Shown here piece after piece: positions 45,964-57,829 of a DNA stretch of 64,000 bases. Below the pieces are notes generated by a model, which saw only the letters and a list, made by a program, of their open reading frames with translations, did no database searches and was not told where the DNA came from. Origin of the DNA: Anastatus disparis (Eukaryota > Arthropoda > Insecta > Hymenoptera > Eupelmidae); the NCBI GenBank assembly GCA_017163975.1, contig JAFFSR010000291.1, forward strand, positions 2,299,001-2,363,000. The letters are read 5' to 3'. The first letter of the stretch is position 1; each line of letters begins with the position of its first letter. A program made the position numbers and the translations under genes.

Positions 45964-47010
45964 ATTTGTTGTATTGAATGTGTTAGTCCTAAAGCCTCTT
46001 CATTAGAAATCTTTTTTAATGCTCTTTCCAATTATGTTCATAACTACAAGAATGTAAGTGTAAGGGGGATTTCAACATAAATCTCCTTAAATCCTCTTAT
46101 TCATCGGATATTCTAAGATTATATTTTGAATCTTTTTCTTTATTTTTAGTTCCTTCAGATATTACTCATTATGTTATTACATCGGATCATGATTCTTATA
46201 CATGGCTTGACTTGTCTGTTATAAATGATAGCTCTGCATTGTTGTCATATGAGAAATCTGCTGCTCCTTTTATAGCAGGTCATGATCCGATTAATCTCAA
46301 GCTCAAACTTTTCAAGTCTGGAAGGACCAATATCTTTTGTAACCAAGAATTTTAGAAACTGCAACATTGAAGTGTTGAATGCTGGCTGTTGGATCTAGTT
46401 TTTCCTTTTGTTACCCTGCGAGTCTTTTGTGTTCTTCTTCTTTTAATTTGTTTTCAAATTATTTATGTTTTTCTAGTTTTAGTTGTAATAAAGCTTTTCA
46501 TTGCGGAAATTTCTAATGAATATGAAAAACTCCTATTTGTCGAAGCCTATCCAGATGAGTTTTTTTTACTGATTTCTTAACTTTTTTCTAAACTAAAAAA
46601 ATGTTATAATAATAGGTGATTTTCATATTAACTTTTTAACTAATACTTATTCTTAAGATACTCTTCGATCATTAATTTCTTCAATTCTTTATACATAGTT
46701 GCGTCAGATCCAACTCAATATCCGCTTACTGTTGAGCACTTAACACACATAGACACACAGATAGACTTTTTTTATTATTAACGATAAATCTTCTTTAATT
46801 TCATAGCCTAAGTCAATGGCATGAAGGATTTTTTGTTGCGGGTCATGATCTGATTACTATTCACTATGAAGTATTTAAACCTCTGATTTTAACCAAAAAG
46901 TCTCTGCTCGCGATCTTGAGATCATAAATACAAATGAGTTGAATGACTTGATTTCTTCTAAGCTTAAGTCATTAACGCATGGGTCAAGTTATTCATATGT
47001 TTAGTTCTCA
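45964..47010 (+). pseudogene. LINE endonuclease, 3' part and post-EN region
   Basis: Continues the 35420-35646 relic: ICCIECVSPKASSLEIFFNA, LSNYVHNYKNV, then after a frameshift a GDFN-like region near 46055-46075. Next come VPSDITHYVI and FIAGHDPINLKL, an SDH-like block with Ser replaced. Further on are duplicated or divergent pieces (VASDPTQYPL; SARDLEIINTNELNDL, about 46905-46960). Multiple frames and stops. The RT domain is not present before the next element at 47087. Confidence 0.65.
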
Positions 47011-47086
47011 CAGTTTTGATGACCGTAAAAATAAATCCCCACTCTAGCGCCCCAAAGGCTACTGACCATAGAATCGATGACCTCTC

Positions 47087-50000
47087 ACGGTTCGTCTAAA
47101 GGAAGTTTAAATGAAAATGTTTTGTTGCCTCAAAATTCATTTTGATTATGATTTTTAGATATCTTAAACATATTTTGACATACTTTTTCAAATCAATTTA
47201 CGTGGCCGATTCATAAAAAGTTAAGTTTAAATGAACAAATATTGTTTTATTAGGCAACATTATTATAAATATATAAATAGAAATAACAAATAAGTAAATA
47301 ACTATTCCCCATTTATTTTATATCACCTGTATGTTAAAAACATTTATTTACGGTATTAATATGCATTAAATCTATAATTATAAAACGACTGATATATATA
47401 ATTACTTAAGAAATGAGAAATAATATATACAAAGCTAGAAAATTTTTTCCATAACTACAATCTTAAAGTTCGTTATATTCTCACCTAATTCATTGTATAC
47501 AAATAAAATAAACATTGAAAAGGTTACAGCTAACTCGATACTATTTATTATTTATAATATAAAGATCATATGTAAATACAATTTGTGGAATTTAAAGTGA
47601 TATATAATCTTAAAGAAAATTTAGTATAGCATTTGACTTCGCGCAGCAACGTTCGTTCAATTTATTTAATTTCATTCAATTTAAAAATAGTGATTGTCAA
47701 TTATGAACTTGCAAAGTAATTCGGCCAGAACTCACGAACAAAATCGGCATAATATGTGTTTGATGTGTAAAAGGAAGCCGAAAAAAAGCATTATAAAACT
47801 ACAGGTAAAATAGGAACTCAAATCAAATTGTTATTTCCTGATTTTAATGAGATGGATTCGCGTTTACCTGCTGTAGTTTGTGGTGCTTGTAGGCTTAAAA
47901 TTACAAGAGCTAATATGAATACAAGTTTAAAAAGTTCACTTCAAATGCCAGACTACTCAAAATATCATTTAAAAATGAAAACGCGCAGTACATCAAAGTC
48001 AGAAAAAGAGTGTGGCTGTACTTTATGTAATGAAATTAGATTCAGACAAAGAAGTTTTGAAATTGTTAATACTAAAAAAAAGGAATCTCGCAAACCACTG
48101 AAGAAGACTAGTAGACGATGTTCGAATTGTTTAACTTTAATAGCTAAAGGTATAAGTCATAAATGTACTTCAACAACATTCCTAAAAATGTTCAAGAAGG
48201 CATCAAAACTCCAAAGCAAAGTGAACATTTGATTTCTAAATTATTAGTCAAAAGGAAAGTTGAAAATAAATTAAATGACAAAGCAGAAAGGACAAATGTT
48301 GCACTATCTCTATCGCAACAGCGTGCTAAACCATTAAATATTATCGTAAATGCAAAAGAAAAAAACAAATACACCAAATATCGTCTAATGATTTATGTGA
48401 TTTGCAGAATGATTCAAATTTATCTGATCGTCAGAAACGTGATTTTTCTAAATTTATAAGAAAAAAAACATGTTCACGAAATATTATTGAGCCTTATACC
48501 CGAGAAAAAAATTTTCAAAAGTCTCATAGTTTGGATGAATTTTTTGAAGTGCATTCATTGGATTTCGAAATTGTAAAAAATGAGGTTTTTACGAAAATTC
48601 CAAGCTCTGCTGTTATTTGCACCAATTTGATTTTGTTTATACAACATATTATTCATAATCGAAATATTTTTTATTTTCACTTGAATTTTGGTATTGATGG
48701 TGGCGGAGGTTCTTTAAAATTCACCTTATCTATTCAATCTAAAAATGAAGATAATAACTTTGAAAAAAATACTTCAAAGAATTCTAAAAAATGGAAGGAC
48801 ACTGGAGTAAAGAAGATATTTATTATTGCTCTTGCTCCAGATACACAAGAAAATTATAACAATATAAAACTTTTGTGGTCAAAACTAAAAATTAATGATT
48901 GTTTGATTGAATATCCAGGAACAATAACAACTGACTTGAAACTTTTAAACATAATTACAGGTTTAACGAATAGCGCAAGTTATTGTCCATGTATTTGGTG
49001 TGATGTCACGAAAACTAATTTAGGTTTGCGTGGTACTTTGAGGACAACAACTAGCTGTATGTCTAATTATAATAACTGGTGTGATCATGGAAAGGTAAAA
49101 AAAGTTAAGGATTTCAAAAATTGTATCAATCCACCTTTGTTTTATTCAGATGATGATAAACTAATTTTAGATGTAATTCCTCCTTTAGAATTACATCTTC
49201 TATTAGGCTGTGTTAACACACTTTATAGTAATATGTTTAAGTTATATCCCGATATTGCTACAAAATGGGCGCATCAAAGTAACGTAGAAAGAAGGTACAG
49301 TAATGGTGATAAGTTTTCGTTTGCAGGAAATGCATGTAACGTATAACTGAATAATGTTGATAAACTTCAACAGATATGTGAAGTTAACATTGGAGGTCTA
49401 GCAGGTTCCATGGCATATGTAGATACTTTTAGAAAATTTAAAATAGTCGTTGACGACTGCTTTTCTCTAAATTTGAAGCTAGATTTTGAACAAAATATTA
49501 AAGAATTCAAAAAAAGTTACGAAGTCTTAGGAATCTCAATAACACCAAAAGTGCATACAATTTTTAATCACGTAGCACAATTTTGTTCAAAACACCAGAT
49601 GGGCTTAGGATTTTTCGGAGAGCAAGCTACAGAATCAGTGCATTATGATTTTAATAAAAAGTGGATGGATTATAAAGTATCAAAACAGAATGAAAATTAT
49701 ACTACAAAATTACTTCGAGCTGTACGTAGCTACAATAGTGCACATATATAGATTTGTATAAACTTATTTAAAGTTTAATAATTAATGTATATGAAAATGA
49801 AATTGAACATTTTTATGTTTGTTTGTTAAAAAATGTATTTTTTTGTTTACTGTTAACGTGTTATTGTTCATTAAACTCTTATTTATGTACGCGATCGGTA
49901 TTTTTTCATTTGCTATTATATTTAAATATTAAATGTTGGTATCCAATAAAATGATATATTTTCATTTAAACCCAAGTTTCTATAAATCTGCCACGTAAAG

Positions 50001-50109
50001 TAATTTTAAAAAGTATATTAAAATATGTTTAAGATGTATAAAGATCATAATCAAAATGAATTTTGAGGCAACAACACATTTTTATTTAAACTTCCTTAAG
50101 GTGAACCGT
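47087..50109. mobile_element. TIR element C, 3.0 kb, TCTC TSD
   Basis: The ends ACGGTTCGTCTAAAGGAAGT and, inverted, ACGGTTCACCTTAAGGAAGT are flanked by TCTC (47083-47086 and 50110-50113). The arms are about 130 bp and include GTTGCCTCAAAATTCATTTT and ATCTTAAACATATTTT. A single plus-strand gene (47703-49751) lies inside. The 4-bp duplication is short and should be treated with care. Confidence 0.75.
47703..49751 (+). pseudogene. unclassified transposase-like gene of element C
   Basis: Starts at ATG 47703 (MNLQSNSARTHEQNRHN, with MCLMCKRKPKKS, a CxxC). A second zinc-like cluster CGAC...CGCTLC...CSNC...HKC follows by 48170. The core frame 48402-49346 has FGIDGGGGSLKFTLS, IIALAPDTQENYNNIKLLW, YCPCIWCDV and IPPLELHLLLGCVN. 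After a TAA at 49344-49346, KVHTIFNHVAQFC and GLGFFGEQATESVHYDFN finish the protein at 49751. I know these blocks from many uncharacterised arthropod and cnidarian proteins and infer a transposase. Frame changes near 48200 and 48410 and the TAA disable it. An intron near 47800 is possible (a GTAAAA donor). Confidence 0.65.
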
Positions 50110-50113
50110 TCTC

Positions 50114-50460
50114 TGAGGAGATAGAGTGAGAGTGTTATTATGTGGGCACACAGACATAAGTATGTATGTTGAAGTGAGCATATATGTAAGCGTTACGCGC
50201 AACCTGCAGTGCGCAAGTAAGCGATGAGAAGCGTAAGCTATGTGATACACGAGACACATAAGGTAAGTGAGAGCGTTCTCGACTTCTAGTGAGATAAGTA
50301 GCCTTTCTGTTGTCCTCAAGTAATAAAGTATATTTTAGACTTGTAATAAAGGAAGTTCTTTTCTTTGTCTACCTATCCAGCAATCTTTTCCTTTCAGACC
50401 TATTACAAGCAAGCTAAGCCTTCTACGAGGACGAAAAGCTTACAGTTATGACGGCACATG
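50114..50460 (+). other. possible LTR fragment
   Basis: GC-richer than its surroundings, with AGTAATAAAGTA and TGTAATAAAGG polyadenylation-like signals, then TTTCAGACCTATTAC. It resembles the 3' half of an LTR, interrupted at its left by element C. No matching second LTR or clear boundary was found. Confidence 0.25.
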
Positions 50461-50539
50461 ATGTTCCTCAGATATAGATAAAAAAAATTTATTTTTAAAT
50501 TTTATTTGAATATTAATAATTCAAGGTCACTAACCTTAA

Positions 50540-50960
50540 AAATAGATTAAATTGGAGAAAAGAAAAATATAAATATTTTATTTTTAATTTTAAAATAAAC
50601 AGAAAAACTCACACTCATATTATAATTATTATTATGCATACACATACATAAAACTTTAAATTTAAAAACACTTAAATTTAAAAGCACTTACAATTAAATC
50701 ACACAAAATTTATATTGTCATACATTTTACGTAACATACAAACATACATATTTAAAAAACAATTCAAATAAATTAAATTTGAGAAAAGAAAAATATGAAA
50801 ATTTTATTTTCAATTTTAAATAAACAGAAAAACTCACACTCATATTATTATTATTATTCACACGCATAAAACACTTGAATTTAAAAACACTTAAAATTAA
50901 TTCATACAAAATTTATATTATGTCATACATTTTACGTAACATACAAACATAATTATTTTA
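50540..50960 (+). repeat. tandem duplication of about 215 bp
   Basis: Two direct copies (about 50545-50760 and 50768-50955). Both contain GAGAAAAGAAAAATATRAA, ACAGAAAAACTCACACTCAT and CATACATTTTACGTAACATA. AT-rich and non-coding. Confidence 0.8.
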
Positions 50961-50984
50961 AAATTTGCTGTTGTTGTTATTATT

Positions 50985-51717
50985 ATTCGGCCGCATGTTG
51001 CTTGTACCTTGTAAGTGTCCACCTACGATGAGGTGGCGGGCGGAGGCTTAAGCACACGATCCACCTATCGCTAGCAATCCTTTGTGATGGTCAAGGATAC
51101 ATGGATCATCGCGCAAGCAGGACAGCTTCACAGAAGTGCTTGAAATGATTATTCTGTTCGTCTCTGCGTATATCAAGAAGCAATAGTATGATTGGATTGA
51201 TGAACAAGTGCGTGGTAGGAACTTCTGGCCTCTGTGCTAATAATATGAGCAAATGTAAGACCTTTTCACCAAAAGAGGCGTGGCAGGCCAAGGCTCGTGA
51301 ACCCACATGCTTGGATGTACTGTCCTGGACTGCAGTCTGGAGTCTATGAAGGGGTTGAAGTTGGTGTGCACAGGCACAGGTGCGAAGGATAACCTGGTCA
51401 GTATTTTCTTATACCGAATCCACACAGGAGAACTGTGGAACGTCTAGCCTAAAGTTTAGGGTCAGGCGTTGGCCCGGATCCGATGTCGCCCACTCAATAG
51501 AGATGACGTAAAACCTTTAGCATCAACATAGCGCGAGCCTAACCCGTAATATATTTTTTAGAATCACCTAGTGTCGCTAGGGTTGATCACCCAAAAACCG
51601 CTTCTCGGCTGCGGCATCCTTAACTAGGGCACTCAACAGGCAGGGATAGTGGCTCCACTGCGCCTGGAGCTCCCATGATGGGCGAACCGTCTTAAGCCAA
51701 AGTATCGTTTTTATGTA
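50985..51717 (+). other. probable 5' region of the R1-like LINE
   Basis: GC-richer sequence, matching the LINE body in composition, that leads straight into ORF1 at 51718. It contains no ORF of its own. The left boundary is placed at the composition change. Confidence 0.45.
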
Positions 51718-52912
51718 ATGTCAACTACAACACAAAAAAACCAAATCAACGCGGCTAGAAATAGCCAAAAAAGTGAGTTAAAACAGAGAGCGCAGGATAG
51801 ATGCCCACCAACAACTAAGGAATCTAATGCGATCATGACCAAGGAAGAAAGATCTCGGAGAATTTATGAGATCTTAGAGTCTATTAGCGAGGCTATCAAA
51901 AGTAACCCGCACACGAACAATAAGATCAAGAACGGGATACTTGAGCTTATTGACCACATGGATGTCATACAGAAAGCACTCTTGGACCTCCGGAAGGCAC
52001 AGATGGCCCCCGAAGAGACAGAGATGGAGCTGTCTCCGAGTACGACGGCCAAGCGATCTCATAAAAAAGATTCGAACGAGTCAGCATACAATGCTGACCG
52101 TCGTGGTCTATTAAGGAGAAACAAAGCTAGAGACTAAGAAGATTCATTTAAAATTGTCCAAAATAGAAGGAACAAAAAGGCTGTTAAAAACGAAACGCAG
52201 CAGCCAAGTAACAGACCACCAGCGGCCAGAACATCAGCCAACACCACTCAGCAGTCTGCAAAGCAGCTGCCAAAGAAGAAGAGGAGGATGAAGCCAAAGA
52301 AGAGATCTCCTGCCATTCTCATTAAACCAGGCGAAGGTAAGTCCTACAGTCAGGTTCTGCAGAACATCTGGCAGGACCTTATAACTTCGAGCCCGACCAA
52401 CAACATAAAAGGTATCAGGAAAACCAGGACTGGAGATGTCTTGGTGGAGTTGGGCACGATTAAGGACCTCGAGACCTTCAGTGCCTATTTAAAAGAGACT
52501 GTGGGCGAAGGGGAAGAAATCAAGGAGATCAAGAAGATTTGCTCAAAAGAAAATCAGAGATATCGACTGCCTTGCAACAATCAATGAAGTAGAGACAGCT
52601 GTCAAAGCCATCTTTACGCAAGCTGATAAGGAAGTGAGTGAGTTCATCGTCTCGTTATCAAACCTAAACAGCAGAGAGCTTCGCTTGGCCATTGTTGAGA
52701 TGGAACAAGACCAAGCGATATTCCTGTTGTCCAAAAGCAGAATTAAGATCAGCTACACCAACTGCCGTATCAGAAGCTGGCAAAGAGTTCAGCGCTGTTT
52801 CCGATGCCTGAACTACGGTCATCAGGCACGCGACGGCAAAGGACCCGACCGTAGCAAGATGTGCTATAAGTAGGGCAAAGATGGTCACAAAGGGTCGTCC
52901 TGCATGGCTAAA
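51718..52912 (+). pseudogene. R1-clade-like LINE ORF1 (Gag-like), 5' part
   Basis: RNA-binding ORF1 protein. ATG at 51718; a polar N-terminus with a likely helical stretch RIYEILESISEAI; a lysine-rich stretch around PKKKRRMKPKKR; an RRM-like region (GIRKTRTGDVLVELG); then zinc knuckles starting RCFRCLNYGHQARDG and GKDGHKGSSC. Damage: TAA at 52135-52137, a frameshift near 52560, and TAG at 52871-52873 where the second knuckle's first Cys would be. A Copia insertion cuts the third knuckle after CMAKN at 52915. The last part lies at 57708-57815. Confidence 0.8.
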
Positions 52913-52915
52913 AAC

Positions 52916-53168
52916 TATTAGTATTTAAGTTGCACAGGTAAGTAAATTGAAGGATTAACAGATGAAAATAGGATTTATTATCTCAGAGAAATTGTGGCGT
53001 GACTTGTACAAAACTTACGTCTTTCGCTCTACACTTGAGAGAGGCTCTCTAAAGTTACCTACTTATTACAATTTTACATTGTTGGTAGCCTTACTATACT
53101 ATACTTTATTTTATGTAACAGAAACATATTTATATTTAAATACAAATAATACAATTTAAATATTAACA
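52916..53168 (-). repeat. Copia 3' LTR
   Basis: Minus-strand start TGTTAATATTTAAATTG, end CTTAAATACTAATA. It differs from the 5' LTR at only a handful of positions. Confidence 0.9.
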
Positions 53169-53200
53169 CTCTCCCTGTTTCTATTACATACAAACTTATA

Positions 53201-56200
53201 TTAAAAGTCTTTAATCATCAATACACGTTTATGCTTTTCAAAAATTCTTTTTGGCAACGGCTTAGTGAAGATATCTGCAACTTGATCTTGAGAATTTACA
53301 TACTCGAACTGGAATTGTTTTTCTTGATATTTTTCTCTTATGTAATGGAAACGAACCTCAATGTGTTTGGTCCTTTTATGAAATACAGGATTCTTCACCA
53401 ACTTAATTGCACTTTGATTATCCAGAAATAATTTTGTGGAGACAACTTTTGTATTACAAATTTCATTGATTAATCTGTTGATCCATACAATTTCTTTTAC
53501 TGCCTCGCAAGCTGCCATATATTCAGCATCTGTCGTTGACAAAGCTGTAGTACATTGTTTTCTTGTACTTCATACAACAACATTACCATTATAGAAGACT
53601 ACATATCCTGAGATGGATTTTCTTGATTCTACATCTCCTGCATAATCAAAATCACAATACACATCCAATGTACTTTCTTTAGTTTTCTTAAATAATATTC
53701 CTAAATTTGCAGTACCTTTTAAGTACTTTAAAATTCTCTTCACAGTGTTCCAATGGATTTTATTAGGATTTTTCATGTATCTGCTGACTCGATGAACTGC
53801 GAGAGTTATATCCGGTCTGCTGCCAATACATAGATACAATAATGCTCCTACTGCTTCTTTATATGAAGCTTGTGTTTCCTCTTCATTTATGTTATGAGCT
53901 TGTGTACATAATTCATCGTGTTGATCAGCTGGTACAGTCACAGGGTTTGCATCTTGCATTCTAAATCTTTCAAGAACCCTTTTGGTATAGTTTGTTTGGT
54001 GCAGAAAGATAGAACCATCTATTAAGAATTTTACTTGCAATCCTAAAAAAGACTTACACAACTATGTACAATCTTAAATTCCTTTTGTAAATGATTTAGT
54101 AATTCATCAATTAAACTTTGATTGCTTGCTGCCAACAATCCATCATCTATGTAGATAGTCAATATGATTTTCCCGTTTTCGCTATTGGATACAAAAACAC
54201 CGGGATCAGCTTTAGTTGCTACAAGTTGATGTTCTTTCAGGAAATTCGTGAATTTTACATTCCAACATCTAGAAGCTTGTTTTAGTCTATACACACTTTT
54301 AATAAGCTTGCAGACTCTATCTGTTTTATTCTTAAAACCTTGGGGTTGCTTTATATAGATTTCTCTGTCTATATAACCATATAAAAAGGCAATTTTGACA
54401 TCAAACTGTCCCATGATCAAATTTTCATTTACAGCTACTGCGAAGATTAATCTTATTGAACTATATCTTGCTACTGGACTAAAGGTTTCTTAATAATCAA
54501 TTCCTTCCTTTTGTAGAAATCCTTTTGCTACCAAACGAGCTTTATATTTAATCAAATTATAGGTCCTACGAGTATCCAACACATGAGATGCAGGTGGTGC
54601 ATTCACCAGTTTCCATGTATGATTTTCATTTATTAAGTCAATTTCTTCTTGCATTGCTTTCTTCCATTTGGAAGCTTCATTACTGTTTATTGGTTCATGG
54701 TGATTGGTCGGTTCTTCTGTATATGCTACTAAAGCATCATCAATATTAAGAAAATCATTATATCTTTCAGGTCTTCTTATTGTATTTCTATTTCTTAAAA
54801 CTCGGCTTTGGTTTCTATTCTGCTCTTCATTTGGATTAGGAATTTTCATCTCAATTTCAGATTCTTCAGAGCTTTCTTCTTCATTGACCATTTCGTTTCT
54901 ATTTGGATCTTCATACTCATTTCCTTGTATATTTTCTTCTTTTTCATCTTCTTGTAGATATTCTTCATTTTCATCTTCTTGTACATACTCTTCATTTTCA
55001 TCATCTTGTACATATTATTCATTTTCATTAATATTATATATGCATAGTTTTGTATCTTTATTAATGCTCTTATCTGGCATGTTAATCATTTGTCCGGTGA
55101 AAATTATATCCCTAGAAATTTCAATCTTTTCAGGATCTGGGAACCAAACTCAAAAACCTTTAACATTTTGTTCATAACCTATGAACATACCTTCTTTACT
55201 CTTATTATCTAGTTTTCTTCTCCTTTCTTTGGGAATATGTGTAAATACTTTTTCACCAAAGACATAAAATTTATTTACGTCTGGCTTTTTACCTGACCAA
55301 ATTTCAAAAGGAGTTTTGAAATCAACCTTACTTTTACCTGTACAATTGTAAACATGAGTTGCTGTGTTTACAGCTTCAGCCCAAAATCTTTTATCATTTC
55401 TACTAGCTATCAAAATTGCTCGTACAGCTTTAACTAGAATACGATTTTCTCTCTCTGCTGAGCCATTTTGTTCGGGTGTGTAACTCACTGTAAGTTGATG
55501 CTTTATTCCATGTTGGTTTAATAAATGTGTAACTTTCTTATTCACATATTCTAAACCATTATCTGTTCTTATATTCTTGATTCATTTTGGACAATGTTTT
55601 TCATATTTTTTAACGAAATTCACTAAACAATTATGTACTTCAGATTTGGCTGGTATAAAGTAAACAATTCTAAAATTTGAAAAGTCATCCTTTAATAATA
55701 AAAAATACTTTGAACCCTTTATTGAATTAACCTGCATAGGTCCACATAAATCTGAATGTATTAATTCACCAATTTGACTAGATTTTGTCTCACTAGTTTT
55801 AAAGGGTAGTCTATGTGCTTTACTTAGTGCACATGCATCACAGAATTTTTCTTTATTATCCTTAACTTTAATGATCATTGATTTAAGCACTTTATTAACA
55901 CTTTGATAATTTTAGTGAGCGATAAGCTCAAAAGCTTAAGTAACCTTTCGTGCCAAGTTGCTAAGGAGGCATTGCAGGCTATCATAGCTTCACCATTAAT
56001 TTCCAAATCAGTATTTATTCTAAATTTCATAATAAACAAATTGTTGTTGCGTTCACCTAATGCAAGGACTTGTCCTTGTTTGTTAAATTTACACTCTTTA
56101 TTATTAGATATCATGTTTATACCTTTATCTAATGCTGCATTTGATGAAAACAAGTTGTACTTAAGATCTGGCACATACATAACCTTTGCTAGATGATTTT

Positions 56201-56490
56201 TACTCCAATGCTTTCCATTAAACGTTTCAACATTTATATCACCTACTCCTAGTGCCTTAAGTAATGTACCATCTCCAATTTTTACCCACATATTTTCTTC
56301 AAAAGTGTTATAGTTTGTGAACCATTCTTTATGATGTGTTATATGACTGCTTGCAATTTTTACCACATATTTTCTTCAAAAGTGTTTTCCAATTTTTACC
56401 CACATATTTTCTTCAAAAGTGTTATAGTTTGTGAACCATTCTTTATGATGTGTCATATGACTGCTTGCACCTGAATCCATAAACCATGCA
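53201..56490 (-). pseudogene. Copia pol: protease, integrase, RT, RNase H (broken)
   Basis: Reading downward: protease WFMDSGASSHMT (about 56490-56450); then a tandem duplication of about 110 bp that repeats the HHKEWFTNYNTFEE segment; integrase with WHERL, FCDACALSKAHRLPF, HSDLCGPM, RTDNGLEY and ERENRILVK (D, D, E present); an acidic repeat-rich spacer (NEEYVQEDE units); RT with KARLVAKGF, FDVKIAFLYG and the active-site YIDDGLLA; RNase H with SRPDITLAVHRVSRYM, DFDYAGDVESRKS and STTDAEYMA, ending IFTKPLPKR. Stops occur at about 55580, 55148, 55016, 54490 and 53568, with frameshifts near 55890 and 54055. Several stops look like CGA or TGG turned to TGA. Confidence 0.92.
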
Positions 56491-56599
56491 TTCATAAATT
56501 CATTACTGTTCTGTATAGCTGAAAAAGCTTCACTTATTGAAGCAGCTCCTTGCAAATTATCTTCTTTTGAGACATTAATTTTACAATCTCTTGCCCAAT

Positions 56600-57402
56600 G
56601 TCCTGGTTTATTTGTAACACTTTCCAGGTCTCTTGTTTTTCTTTTCAAACTTCAAGTTAGATTTTTCTTTTTTCTTATTCGTCAAAAGAGCAATTTCATT
56701 TCTTGCACTTGCACGTGCTTCTTCACTTAATAACCTTGAGATTAAATTTTCTTTATTTCTCTGCTCCTCAGGTGTTGATTCCCATGCTGTGACAAAGCAT
56801 TCAAAATTCGGAGGCAAGGTCAACAAGATTTTTGTCATTACCATTTTTTCATCAACTGTTGCTCCAAGCAACTGTAAACGATGAGTCACATCCTCAATCT
56901 TTGCTACTTGAGTTGCAATCCCATCAGCAGGGTCTCTTTGTATTGTAAATAATTTTTGCTGCAACATATATACACTTGCTTGTGACTTTTGTTCATATAT
57001 ATTTGTGAGCTTATCCCACATGCTTTTTGCATTTTCACAGTTCAATAAATGAATTGTGTTTTTTTCAGAGATAGTTGTCACAATTATCTTTTGTGCTAAA
57101 CCATCACTTCTAAGCCATGATTTGAGTTGCTCTTGAAAGGCCTTTTTTATTACCTCTGTTGCGTCATCGTTTGGTCTTTCTGAAATTTTTCTTGTACCGT
57201 CCACAATTTCCCATGCACTATGCGATTTTAAAATCACTTTAACTTGAAACTTCCAAATATTCCAATTTTCAATGTTGACAAGTTTTACTACTCTCCCTAT
57301 TTCACTGTCCATTGTTAAAGGATTGGGCATTTTCACTATTGCACGTGGCGGGATAATCTCAAAAAGCACTTCAGCAATTAACTCGAATTTACTATTCAAC
57401 AC
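56600..57402 (-). pseudogene. Copia gag
   Basis: Capsid-type Gag (UBN2-like). Start at the ATG at 57402; an alternative ATG (MPNPLTMDSE) is about 23 codons in. Blocks: NIENWNIWKFQVKVILKSHS, ENAKSMWDKLTNIYEQKS, MLQQKLFTIQ, LLTLPPNFECF and LLSEEARASAR. The zinc knuckle is split by a frameshift near 56610 (KCYK in one frame, NKPGHWARDC in the next), so Gag and Pol no longer read through. Gag would package the RNA genome in cytoplasmic particles. Confidence 0.88.
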
Positions 57403-57452
57403 ATATAGTTTTATAAAAATAATATAATTACTATATTCCTGGGCCCATAACC

Positions 57453-57707
57453 TATTAGTATTTAAGTTGCACAGGTAAGTAAATTGAAGGATTAACAGGT
57501 AAAAATAGGATTTATTATATCAGAAAAATTGTGGCGTGACTTGTACAAAACTTACGTCTTTCGCTCTACACTTGAGAGAGGCTCTCTAGAGTTACCTACT
57601 TATTACAATTTTACATTGTTGGTAGCTCTACTTTACTATACTTTATTTTATGTAACAGAAACATATTTATATTTAAATACAAATAATACAATTTAAATAT
57701 TAAGACA
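57453..57707 (-). repeat. Copia 5' LTR
   Basis: The promoter-side LTR of the minus-strand element. Its outer end reads TGTCTTAATATT, with two extra bases relative to the 3' copy. Confidence 0.9.
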
Positions 57708-57815
57708 AACACTCAGTGTATTCTATGCACAGAGCAGGACGTAGACCGAGCAGAACGAAAACATACCCCTGGGTCAGGTCAATGCAAAGTCTTTCGCGAG
57801 ACTCTGAACCATGTT
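57708..57815 (+). pseudogene. R1-like LINE ORF1, 3' end
   Basis: Resumes the interrupted zinc knuckle: TQCILCTEQDVDRAERKHTP then GSGQCKVFRETLNHVKR and a stop. CxxC...H...C spacing completes the third knuckle begun before 52915. Confidence 0.75.
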
Positions 57816-57829
57816 AAAAGACAACGCTA

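Larger units (their letters stand above)
52916..57707 (-). mobile_element. full-length Copia (Ty1-type) LTR retrotransposon
   Basis: Two nearly identical LTRs of about 254 bp (52916-53168 and 57453-57707) bound a minus-strand gag-pol in Copia order: Gag, protease, integrase, RT, RNase H. A primer-binding-site-like GGTTATGGGCCCAGG (57431-57452, minus strand) follows the 5' LTR, and a polypurine tract ending GGGAGAGTG precedes the 3' LTR. AAAC at each edge is the probable target duplication within LINE ORF1. Confidence 0.92.

Noticed and set aside
54704..55177. 157-codon serine-rich plus-strand ORF
   Set aside because: Antisense of the acidic repeat spacer of Copia pol.
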